Assembly: GCA_003155175.1 (NCBI GenBank)
Contig: PMFP01000033.1
Coordinates: 42,525 to 70,684 of the forward strand
Direction: 5' to 3'
DNA: 28,160 bases
Origin: Vulcanimicrobiota bacterium
GTDB taxonomy: Bacteria; Vulcanimicrobiota; Vulcanimicrobiia; Vulcanimicrobiales; Vulcanimicrobiaceae
The notes under the pieces are model-generated. The model made no database searches, was not told the DNA's origin, and was given only the letters and a program-made list of their open reading frames with translations. Shown piece after piece: positions 14,516 to 21,835 of the stretch. Positions within the stretch are counted from its first letter, which is position 1; every line of letters starts with the position of its first letter. The position numbers and the translations under genes are program-made.

Positions 14516-15781
14516 TTACGAGTACGTGAACTCGTAGTAGCCGATGCGGACGGTGTCGCCTTCGACCGCGCCGAGTTCCCGCAAGCGTTTTTCGACGCCG
14601 AGCTTAGCCAGGCTGCGTTCGAAGCGCGCGAGCCCTTCGTCGGAATCGAAGTTCGTCACCGCCGCCAGGCGCTCGACGCGCACGCCGGCGACCACGAACG
14701 TGCCGTCGCGTCCCCGCTCGATCGTAAAGGCCTCTTGCGGGGTGAGCTCGATGAGCGCCGGCGGCGGCGTGACGATCTCGGGCATCGGCGCGTCTTTGAT
14801 CTCGCGCCACACCGCGTACACGAGATCGCGGACGCCCTCGTTCGTCGCCGAACTGATGCCCAGCGCGGCCGGAAAGCGTTCGCGCAGGCGCTCGAGCGAG
14901 GCGCGCGCGTCCGGCAAATCGAGTTTGCTCACGACGACCAGCATCGGTTTTTCGAGCAGGCGCGGGTTCCACAGTCGCAGCTCGTTCTCGATCGTCTCTT
15001 TGTCGGCGAGCATCTCTTCGAACGGCTTGGCGCCGTCCAAGAGGTGCACGATGGTGCGCGTCCGCTCGACGTGTTTGAGAAACTGGTCTCCCAGCCCCGT
15101 GCCCTCGTGCGCGCCTTCGATAAGGCCGGGCACGTCCACCATGACGAACGATTCGTCGTCGGAGACGCGCACGACGCCGAGCTGCGGTTCGAGCGTCGTG
15201 AACGGATAATCGGCGATTTTCGGACGCGCGGCCGACACGACCGAGAGCAGCGTGGATTTTCCGGCGTTGGGCACGCCGACGATTCCGCAGTCGGCCAGCA
15301 AGCGCAGCTCCAGGCGCACGTCGTACGCTTCGCCCGGTTCGCCGTTGTAGGCGATGCGCGGCGCTTGTCGCACGCTGGTCGCGAAATGCTGATTTCCTAG
15401 GCCGCCGCGGCCGCCTTTGGCGATGAGCGCGCGCTCGCCCGGCCGCGCCAGGTCGGCGACGAAGGTTTCGGCTTTGCCTTCCGCGCGGCGATAGACGATC
15501 GTTCCCACGGGAACCATGACGACGAGATCTTCGCCGCCCTTGCCGCTCTTGTTGCTCGTGCCGCCCGCTTTGCCGGGCTCGGCGTGAAACTTCCGTTTGA
15601 ACCTGAACTCGACGAGCGTCGAAAGCTCGGGCGTGGCTTCGAAGTAGATGCTTCCGCCGGCGCCGCCGTCTCCGCCCGCCGGTCCGCCCTTGTCGACGTA
15701 CTTCTCGCGACGCCACGCGACGATGCCGTCCCCGCCGTTGCCGGCGGCGACGCCGATCGTCGCTTCGTCAATAAATTGCAC
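14516..15781 (-). CDS. obgE: Obg GTPase (CgtA/ObgE)
   Basis: A ribosome-associated GTPase needed for late 50S assembly and growth control. Domains in order: the Gly-rich Obg fold (1-158, with repeated GGxGGxGG), the GTPase domain with GVPNAGKS (P-loop Lys175), DVPGLIEGA and the SKLD base-recognition motif, then an OCT domain (about 345-421). Total length is 421 residues, typical of the OCT-bearing form. The start is GTG at 15781, giving MQFIDEATIGV, the family N terminus. A hairpin with a T-rich tail lies 20 bases upstream. The gene follows rpmA, as in many bacteria. Confidence 0.96.
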   Translation of the reverse strand: MQFIDEATIGVAAGNGGDGIVAWRREKYVDKGGPAGGDGGAGGSIYFEATPELSTLVEFRFKRKFHAEPGKAGGTSNKSGKGGEDLVVMVPVGTIVYRRAEGKAETFVADLARPGERALIAKGGRGGLGNQHFATSVRQAPRIAYNGEPGEAYDVRLELRLLADCGIVGVPNAGKSTLLSVVSAARPKIADYPFTTLEPQLGVVRVSDDESFVMVDVPGLIEGAHEGTGLGDQFLKHVERTRTIVHLLDGAKPFEEMLADKETIENELRLWNPRLLEKPMLVVVSKLDLPDARASLERLRERFPAALGISSATNEGVRDLVYAVWREIKDAPMPEIVTPPPALIELTPQEAFTIERGRDGTFVVAGVRVERLAAVTNFDSDEGLARFERSLAKLGVEKRLRELGAVEGDTVRIGYYEFTYS

Positions 15782-15800
15782 GTGCCGCAGACTTTCGCCG

Positions 15801-15829
15801 AAAAGAGAAGAGGGCCGCCCGGGCCCTCT
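15801..15829 (-). terminator. Hairpin with T-rich tail between rpmA and obgE
   Basis: An 8-bp perfect stem, AGAGGGCC paired with GGCCCTCT, encloses a 5-base loop (15809-15829). Read on the - strand it is followed by TCTCTTTT (15808-15801), as for an intrinsic terminator. It lies 47 bases after the rpmA stop and about 20 bases before the obgE start. It may terminate or attenuate transcription from the rpmA promoter, or set the rpmA:obgE ratio. The tail has C interruptions, so efficiency may be partial. Confidence 0.55.
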
Positions 15830-15875
15830 GGAAACCTATTGGACTCGCCGAGCGCGATCGCGCTCGCACGCCGAG

Positions 15876-16154
15876 CTACGCGGCCGGACGGATGTTGACG
15901 CGCTTGCGGTTCCGGCTGGTCGTGAACTCGACGCGGCCGTCGGTGAGGGCGAACAGCGTATGGTCGCGGCCGATGCCGACGTTCTCACCCGGATAGAACT
16001 GCGTGCCGCGCTGGCGCACGATGATGTTGCCGGCGATCACGTTCTCACCGCCGAAGCGCTTGACGCCCAGGCGCTTAGAGTTGGAATCGCGGCCGTTTCG
16101 GGTGGAACCGGCGCCCTTCTTGGACGCGAACAGTTGGAGGTCGAACAGGAACAT
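15876..16154 (-). CDS. rpmA: 50S ribosomal protein L27 with N-terminal extension
   Basis: L27 sits at the peptidyl transferase centre, with its N-terminal tail near the tRNA CCA ends. The 92-residue sequence has the family core (GSTRNGRDSNSKRLGVKRFGG; IIVRQRGTQFYPG; GRDHTLFALTDGRV). It begins MFLFDLQLF before ASKKGAG. That extension matches the Firmicutes form, in which the protease Prp removes the first residues before the A in ...F-ASKKG. The gene is the first of a long - strand operon (rpmA, obgE, nadD, ...). rplU, usually adjacent, is not upstream here. Confidence 0.97.
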   Translation of the reverse strand: MFLFDLQLFASKKGAGSTRNGRDSNSKRLGVKRFGGENVIAGNIIVRQRGTQFYPGENVGIGRDHTLFALTDGRVEFTTSRNRKRVNIRPAA

Positions 16155-16329
16155 AGCCGGGTGAGTATAGCAAAGGGCCCCGCGCGCGCGCAAGCGCTTC
16201 CGGGCCTTTGCGGTCGGCCGGCCGGCGCCGGAGGGGATTGCGGTCCCTCGCGGGGCGGCAAGGCAAGCGTAGAACCGGGCGCGGTGCGGGGGAGGGGAGA
16301 CTTCGGGGTCGCCGTAACTTCGATGGGCT
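16155..16329. other. Divergent intergenic region between rpmA and fabF
   Basis: A 175-bp spacer separates the two divergent operons. The left half holds the rpmA promoter. The middle is rich in CCGG/GCGC palindromic elements (around 16210-16235), including CCGGCGCCGG. For fabF, TAACTT at 16315-16320 is a weak -10 candidate 9 bases before the TTG start, without a clear -35. No gene is evident. Confidence 0.35.
16164..16193 (-). promoter_or_regulatory. Putative sigma70-type promoter of the rpmA operon, probably leaderless
   Basis: On the - strand TTGCGC (16193-16188) and TATACT (16169-16164) are separated by 18 bp, close to the sigma70 consensus boxes. Only 9 bases separate the -10 box from the rpmA ATG at 16154, so transcription would start 0-4 bases before it. 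No Shine-Dalgarno sequence is present (CACCCGGCT), which fits a leaderless transcript. Boxes are read by eye. Confidence 0.5.
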
Positions 16330-17571
16330 TTGGACAAACGTAGAGTGGTCGTGACGGGCCTCGGCGCCGTCACGCCCCTGGGAAACACCCGCGACGAGTT
16401 TTGGAAGCGGCTGGTGGCGGGCGAGTCGGGGGTAGGCCCGATCGAATCCTTCGACGCTTCCGATTTCAGCACGCGAATCGCGGCCGAAGTCAAAGGGTTC
16501 GACCCCGAGGCCTTGATCGGGCGCAAAGAGGCTCGCCGCATGGACCGCTTCGCCCAATACGCGTTCGTCGCGGCGCGCGAGGCGATTGAGGACGCCGCCC
16601 TCCCCGACGACCCTGAATTCAAAAAGCGCGTCGGCGGCATCATCGGCAGCGGCATCGGCGGAATCCTCACGTTTTGGCAGGCCTCGAACCGCGCGTGGGA
16701 ACAGGGGACGTGGGCGAAAACGACGCCGTTTTTCATTCCGATGCTAATGGGCAACGCGGCGCCGGCGCACATTTCGATGGCGTACGGTTTTCAAGGGCCG
16801 TTCTTCGCCGTCGCCAGCGCCTGCGCCAGCGCCAACGACGCCATCGCAACGGCCTACAATCTGATCGCCAACGGCGACGTGCTGGCGATGATCACCGGTG
16901 GAAGCGAAGCGGCGATCTCGCCGCTGGCGGTCGGCGGCTTTTGCTCCATGCGCGCGATGTCCACGCGCAACGACGAACCGGCGCGCGCGAGCCGCCCGTT
17001 CGACGCGCAGCGCGACGGGTTCGTTCTTGGTGAAGGCAGCGGCGTGCTGGTGCTCGAGGAATACGAGCATGCCAAGGCCCGCGGAGCGCGGATCTACTGC
17101 GAGGTGCTGGGCTACGGTCAATCCGCCGACGCCTACGATTTGGTCGCCGTCGCGCCGGACGGCAACGGCGTGCGCCTGGCCCTCGAACGGGCCTTCGCAA
17201 GCGCGGGCATCGCGCCGGAGGACGTGGATTACATCAACGCGCACGGAACGTCGACACCGATCGGAGATCCGGCCGAATCGAAGGCGATCGAGCAGGCTTT
17301 CGGCGAGCATGCCAAGCGCATCGGGGTGAGCTCGACCAAGTCCATGCACGGGCACGCGCTGGGCGCCGCCGGCGGGCTCGAAGGCGTCGCGACCGTGCTA
17401 TCGGTCGTTCACGACGTCATGCCGCCGACCATCAACTACGAATTTCCGGACCCGGAATGCACGCTCGACTACGTGCCCAACGTCGCGCGCAGCGCGCCGA
17501 TCCGGGTCGCGTTCTCGAACTCGTTCGGATTCGGCGGCCACAACGCGGTTATCGTCTTCGGAAAACTGTGA
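16330..17571 (+). CDS. fabF: Beta-ketoacyl-ACP synthase II FabF
   Basis: A condensing enzyme that elongates acyl-ACP with malonyl-ACP in type II fatty acid synthesis. The 413-residue thiolase-fold sequence has the full catalytic triad: Cys165 in ASACASAND, His305 in NAHGTSTPIGD and His342 in SMHGHALGAAGG. These are offset by two from the E. coli FabF numbering (163/303/340). The TTG at 16330 yields MDKRRVVVTGLGAVTPLG, the usual N terminus; an ATG at 16323 is out of frame. No good ribosome binding site precedes it. Neighbouring acpP, the usual partner, is absent; rnc follows with a one-base stop-start overlap. Confidence 0.95.
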   Translation: MDKRRVVVTGLGAVTPLGNTRDEFWKRLVAGESGVGPIESFDASDFSTRIAAEVKGFDPEALIGRKEARRMDRFAQYAFVAAREAIEDAALPDDPEFKKRVGGIIGSGIGGILTFWQASNRAWEQGTWAKTTPFFIPMLMGNAAPAHISMAYGFQGPFFAVASACASANDAIATAYNLIANGDVLAMITGGSEAAISPLAVGGFCSMRAMSTRNDEPARASRPFDAQRDGFVLGEGSGVLVLEEYEHAKARGARIYCEVLGYGQSADAYDLVAVAPDGNGVRLALERAFASAGIAPEDVDYINAHGTSTPIGDPAESKAIEQAFGEHAKRIGVSSTKSMHGHALGAAGGLEGVATVLSVVHDVMPPTINYEFPDPECTLDYVPNVARSAPIRVAFSNSFGFGGHNAVIVFGKL

Positions 17572-18275
17572 TGAGCGGCGAAGCCCATCGTCGCCGGCTG
17601 CGCGGCTTGGTGCGCCTTGCGGGCGTGCGGACCGCGGGAGACCTGGAACTGGTCGATCGCGCTTTCGTCCACGAAAGCCACGCACGCGAACGCGGCGGCG
17701 TCTCGAACGAGCGCATGGAGTTCCTCGGCGATTCGATCTTGGGCGCGATAGCGGCTGATTGGCTCTACCGTCGCTTTCCGGACGAGCCCGAGGGCTCGCT
17801 CACCGTGCGAAAGGCGGCCATCGTCAACGACGCCCGCTTAGCCGAGACGGCTCGCAGGCTCGGCTTCTCCGGCGCGCTGGCGCTGACGACTGGGATGCGA
17901 AACGCGGGCGGCGCCGACAACGCGACCGTTTTGGCAGGCGCCTTCGAGGCCTTCGTAGCGGCGCTCCACCTCACGTATGGACTCGAGCGGGCTCGCCATT
18001 TCGTCGTCACGCAGCACATCGAGCCTCTCGACCACGCGCCCGAGGCCCTGATCGATCCCAAGACCCGGCTCCAGAACTACGCGCAAGAGCACCTCGCCGC
18101 GACGCCCGTCTACCGCGACGAGAAGCTGGGTACGCCCGGCGAGCCGCTTTTCGCTTCGTTCGTGATCGTCAAGGAGCGGACGTTGGGAACCGGAACGGGA
18201 GCCTCGAAGAAGATCGCCCAGAAGGCCGCCGCCGAGGCGGCGCTCGAGCATCTAAAGGCGCAATCCACGACGTGA
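17571..18275 (+). CDS. rnc: Ribonuclease III (with an altered metal site)
   Basis: Processes double-stranded RNA such as rRNA precursors. The 234-residue layout is normal: a catalytic domain with the signature NERMEFLGDS (Glu47, Glu50, Asp54; equivalent to E. coli E38, E41, D45) and a C-terminal dsRNA-binding domain (about 163-231, with GTGTGASKKIAQKAAAEAAL). The second metal motif, usually LADAFEAxxGA, reads LAGAFEAFVAA. The expected Asp at 123 is Gly, while the Glu at 126 (E. coli E117) is kept. ATG 17571 overlaps the fabF stop (TGATG). The gene is coupled to smc (GTGA). Family is secure, but full cleavage activity is uncertain. Confidence 0.9.
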   Translation: MSGEAHRRRLRGLVRLAGVRTAGDLELVDRAFVHESHARERGGVSNERMEFLGDSILGAIAADWLYRRFPDEPEGSLTVRKAAIVNDARLAETARRLGFSGALALTTGMRNAGGADNATVLAGAFEAFVAALHLTYGLERARHFVVTQHIEPLDHAPEALIDPKTRLQNYAQEHLAATPVYRDEKLGTPGEPLFASFVIVKERTLGTGTGASKKIAQKAAAEAALEHLKAQSTT

Positions 18276-21200
18276 AGCTCAAACGCATTAAAGCATTCGG
18301 GTTCAAGACGTTTGCCGAACCGACGACCCTGGAGTTTTCCGGGGCCGTTACGGCCGTCGTCGGCCCGAACGGGTCGGGCAAATCCAACTTGGTGGACGCG
18401 TTCCGATGGGTTCTCGGCGAGACGTCGAGCAAGTCGCTGCGCGGCGAGAAGCTCGAAGACGTCATCTTTAAAGGAAACGACAAACGCAAGCCGCTGGGCT
18501 TGGCCGAAGTCTCCATCGCCTTCGACAACGCCGACGGACGGCTGCCGGTCGAGTTCTCGGAAGTCGAGCTCACCCGCCGGGCATACCGAGCCGGCGAGAG
18601 CGAATACTTCATCAACCGCTCGCAAGTGCGCTTGCGGGACATCGTCGATCTTCTTATGGGCACCGGGCTCGGGCCCGGTTCCTATGCGATCGTCTCGCAA
18701 GGACAGATCGACGACATTCTCAAGAGTAAACCGACCGAGCGCCGCGCGCTGTTCGAAGAGACCGCGGGCATCAGCAAGTTCCTCGCGCGCAAGCACGAGT
18801 CGCTTCGCCGGCTCGATCAAACCGAAGCCAATGCGATCCGCATCAACGATCTGATTTCGGAGTTAGAGCGGCGCATTCCCGAGCTGGAGACGCAGCTCCG
18901 GCGCGCCAAACGGTACCGCAAGGTCAGCGGCCGCGTGCGCGACCTGGAGATCCTCTCCTACGTTCGCGCGGGCGCGTCGCGGCGGGCAGAGCGCGAAACG
19001 CTGCGCGCGGAACTGGCCAAGAACGACGAAGCGCGCGGCGCGCAAGCCGCGCACGTCGCGACGCTTTCGGCCCAGCTCGCCGACACGCGGACGCGCGTCT
19101 ATCGCAGCGAACTTCAGCTCGAGGAGCTGCGCGGCAAGGCCCAGTCGGCGCGCGCGAACCTGTCCCGTCTGGAAGCCGATTACGCGGCGACGCTGGCGCG
19201 CCGCGAAACCCTCGAAGCGCAAAGCACGCAAACCTCGGAAGATGCCGCCCGCGTGCGCTCCGAGCGCGAGTCGCTGGAGGCGACGATCCGCGATCTCGTC
19301 GAACGCCTCGCGCCGCTGCAGCGCGAGGTCGAAGCGGCGCGCGAGAACGAACTCGCGGCCCAGAGCGCGCTCGCGCATACGCGGGCCCAATTGGACTCGA
19401 TCCACACGCGCCTGCGCGCGGTCGAAGCGGCGGCGGCCGAATCCGCAACGCGCAACGTCGAGCGCCGCGTGCAAATCGAAAGCCTGCACGCCGAAGCCGA
19501 GCGCCTCGAAGGCGAGCTGCGGCCGGCGCGTGAGCGCATGGCCAAAATCGAGATTGCCGAGGGCGCGGCCGCCCGGTCGCTGGCCGAGCGGGAGCGGCGC
19601 CTCGAAGTGCTCGATCGGCACGTCGCCGACGTGAGGTCGCGGTTCGAAGAAGCCGAACGCGAACTGACCGCGTCGCGCGAGGACTCGACGATCGCGGTGC
19701 GCGCGCACGCCGAGCAGAGCGGCGAGGTCCGCGCAGCGGAATCGCGGCTGCACACGATCGAGGAGCTCGAGAACGCACTGGAAGGCCACGTTCCCGGAAC
19801 GCGCGCCGCGGTGGAGGCTTGGCAGCGCGGCGAACTGCGCGGCATCGAGGGAATCGTCTCGAATTTGATCGAGGTCGAAGAGCGCTACGCGCGCGCGATG
19901 GACATCGCGTTCGGCGCGCGGCTCTCAAACATCGTCACCGCCAAGTCCGAGGACGCCGAGCGCGCGATCGAATTTCTCAACGTTCACGAACTGGGGCGCG
20001 CGACGTTTCTGCCGCTCGACACGCTGGCCAACCGCGAAGGCCGCACGATCTCGCGCGAACTCGAGCGCACGGCCGGCGTCGTCGGCTACGCGCATACGCT
20101 GGTCCGGACATCCAAGAAATACGAAAGCGTCGTGCGCTTCCTGGTCGGCAACGTGCTGGTCGTGGACACGCTCGCGGTCGGCATCCACTTGGTGCGCGAC
20201 CTCGGGCTTCGCGACACGATCGTCACGCTAACGGGCGAGCAGATCGCCGGAGGCGGCGCGATTACGGGCGGCCGTTTCAAACGCGAACGCTCCATCCTAT
20301 CGCGGCGCATGCAGGCGCAGAGCTTGCGGGAGGCGCTGGTCGAGCTGCACGCGACGCTAGAACGCGTCGAAAAGGACGCGCTAGCCGCGACCGCGCGCAC
20401 CGAAAAAACGCTGCTGGCGCGCGATGCCGCGCGCGAGGCGCTCGCCGCCGCCGAGCTGCAGATTGCCGAGCTGCGCGCGGAGACGCAGGCGCTCGGCGTG
20501 GATCTCGGGCGCGCGCATACCGACGCGAAGGCCGCCCGAGCGCATCTCGACGACTTGCTCGCCAAAGCCGCGGCCGCGCGCGAGCGCGAGTCGGAATTCG
20601 GTGGCGAATTTCCACGCGAGGCGGCGGACGAAGAAGAGCGGCGCAAGCTGGAATCCGACCTCGCCACCGCGCGCGCCGAGATCGCGCGCGCCGAGACCAC
20701 GCAGGCGGAGGCCAGCGCCCACGCGGCGAGCCTGCGCGAACGGCTGGCTGGGCTCACGGCGGAGCGCGATGCCTCGCAAGGGCGCCTCGGCATGCTCGAC
20801 CAGGATCACGAGCGCGCGCGGCTCGCACGCGAGTCCATGCTCGCCGAGATCGGGTCGCTGCTCGAGCAAACGCGCAGCGCGCACGCGCACGTCGAGGGCT
20901 TGCGCACCGGCGTCGCGGATCTCGACGCGCAGCTGGAGGCGGCGCGCCGCGAACGCGAGACGCTCGCGGATTTGCAGACGAAGCTGGAATCCGACGTTCG
21001 CATGGCGGAGAACCAGGAACGCGAGACCGCCGCCGGCGGCGAAACGTATCGCACGCGGCTGGCCGAGATCGAAGCCGAGCTCGGCATGCTCGTCTCGCAG
21101 TTCGCGCAGAACCCGGCCACCGACGACGAATGCCGCGACGTGGAAGAACGTTTTACCGGCGAAGACGATTCCGTCGTCGACGATTTGCCGCGCCTGCGCG

Positions 21201-21835
21201 AAGAGCTCGCGAGGTTGGCGGCAAACGTCAACCTCAACGCCGAGGCCGAGCGCGAGGAAGTCGCCGAGCGCGACGCTTTCTTGCGGGCGCAGCTCGACGA
21301 TCTGGCGCGGGCGCGCGAGACGCTGCTGCAGTCGATTCGCGAGATCGAACAGCAGACGCAAGTCATCTTCAACGAAACGTTCGACAAAGTTGCGGCATCG
21401 TTCGGCCGGATGTACGCACGGCTCTTCCCGGGTGGGGAAGCGCGGATGTGGCAAACCAATCCCGAGAATCTCTCCGAGACCGGAATCGAAATCGCGGTCG
21501 CGCCGCCGGGCAAGAAGCAGATGCCGCTACCGATGCTCTCGGGCGGCGAGCGCGCGATGACGGCCGGCGCGCTGATCCTGGCCCTGATCGAGGTCAAGCC
21601 GTCGCCGTTTTACCTGCTCGACGAGGTGGACGCGGCGATGGACGACACCAACGTCGGCCGCTTCCTCCACGCGGTTCGCGAGCTGTCCGCGGATTCGCAG
21701 ATGGTGCTGGTGACGCACAACAAATTGACCATGGAGCTCGCCGACGTTCTCTACGGCGTCACGATGCGCGAACCGGGCGTGAGCTCGATCGTGTCCGCCG
21801 AGCTGACGTCCGCGCCGGAAGCCGCGATTGCCTAG
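18272..21835 (+). CDS. smc: Chromosome segregation ATPase SMC
   Basis: The core of bacterial condensin, which loads at parS through ParB and extrudes loops to organise the chromosome. The 1187-residue protein has the Walker A GPNGSGKSN at 31-39, an N-terminal ATPase half, a long coiled coil, a hinge (about 506-666, ending GEQIAGGGAITGG), a returning coiled coil, the ABC signature LSGGER at 1089-1094 and Walker B LLDEVDAAMDD (Asp1117, Glu1118). Length is standard. The GTG at 18272 overlaps the rnc stop (GTGA). In many bacteria ftsY follows; here purH does, overlapping by 8 bases. scpA and scpB are not seen. Confidence 0.97.
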   Translation: MKLKRIKAFGFKTFAEPTTLEFSGAVTAVVGPNGSGKSNLVDAFRWVLGETSSKSLRGEKLEDVIFKGNDKRKPLGLAEVSIAFDNADGRLPVEFSEVELTRRAYRAGESEYFINRSQVRLRDIVDLLMGTGLGPGSYAIVSQGQIDDILKSKPTERRALFEETAGISKFLARKHESLRRLDQTEANAIRINDLISELERRIPELETQLRRAKRYRKVSGRVRDLEILSYVRAGASRRAERETLRAELAKNDEARGAQAAHVATLSAQLADTRTRVYRSELQLEELRGKAQSARANLSRLEADYAATLARRETLEAQSTQTSEDAARVRSERESLEATIRDLVERLAPLQREVEAARENELAAQSALAHTRAQLDSIHTRLRAVEAAAAESATRNVERRVQIESLHAEAERLEGELRPARERMAKIEIAEGAAARSLAERERRLEVLDRHVADVRSRFEEAERELTASREDSTIAVRAHAEQSGEVRAAESRLHTIEELENALEGHVPGTRAAVEAWQRGELRGIEGIVSNLIEVEERYARAMDIAFGARLSNIVTAKSEDAERAIEFLNVHELGRATFLPLDTLANREGRTISRELERTAGVVGYAHTLVRTSKKYESVVRFLVGNVLVVDTLAVGIHLVRDLGLRDTIVTLTGEQIAGGGAITGGRFKRERSILSRRMQAQSLREALVELHATLERVEKDALAATARTEKTLLARDAAREALAAAELQIAELRAETQALGVDLGRAHTDAKAARAHLDDLLAKAAAARERESEFGGEFPREAADEEERRKLESDLATARAEIARAETTQAEASAHAASLRERLAGLTAERDASQGRLGMLDQDHERARLARESMLAEIGSLLEQTRSAHAHVEGLRTGVADLDAQLEAARRERETLADLQTKLESDVRMAENQERETAAGGETYRTRLAEIEAELGMLVSQFAQNPATDDECRDVEERFTGEDDSVVDDLPRLREELARLAANVNLNAEAEREEVAERDAFLRAQLDDLARARETLLQSIREIEQQTQVIFNETFDKVAASFGRMYARLFPGGEARMWQTNPENLSETGIEIAVAPPGKKQMPLPMLSGGERAMTAGALILALIEVKPSPFYLLDEVDAAMDDTNVGRFLHAVRELSADSQMVLVTHNKLTMELADVLYGVTMREPGVSSIVSAELTSAPEAAIA

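Noticed and set aside
13721..15400. Long open frame (559 codons) on the + strand opposite nadD and obgE
   Set aside because: The opposite strand has unmistakable family motifs throughout. In GC-rich genes the antisense frame is often free of stops, and this translation is Arg/Asp/His-rich without domain features.
16181..16190. Alternating CG run as a Z-DNA or recombination site
   Set aside because: Ten bases of CGCGCG are expected in such GC-rich sequence, and they form the promoter spacer.
16315..16329. Second leaderless promoter for fabF (TAACTT, 9 bases from TTG)
   Set aside because: The -10 is poor and no convincing -35 exists; kept only as a comment to the rpmA finding.
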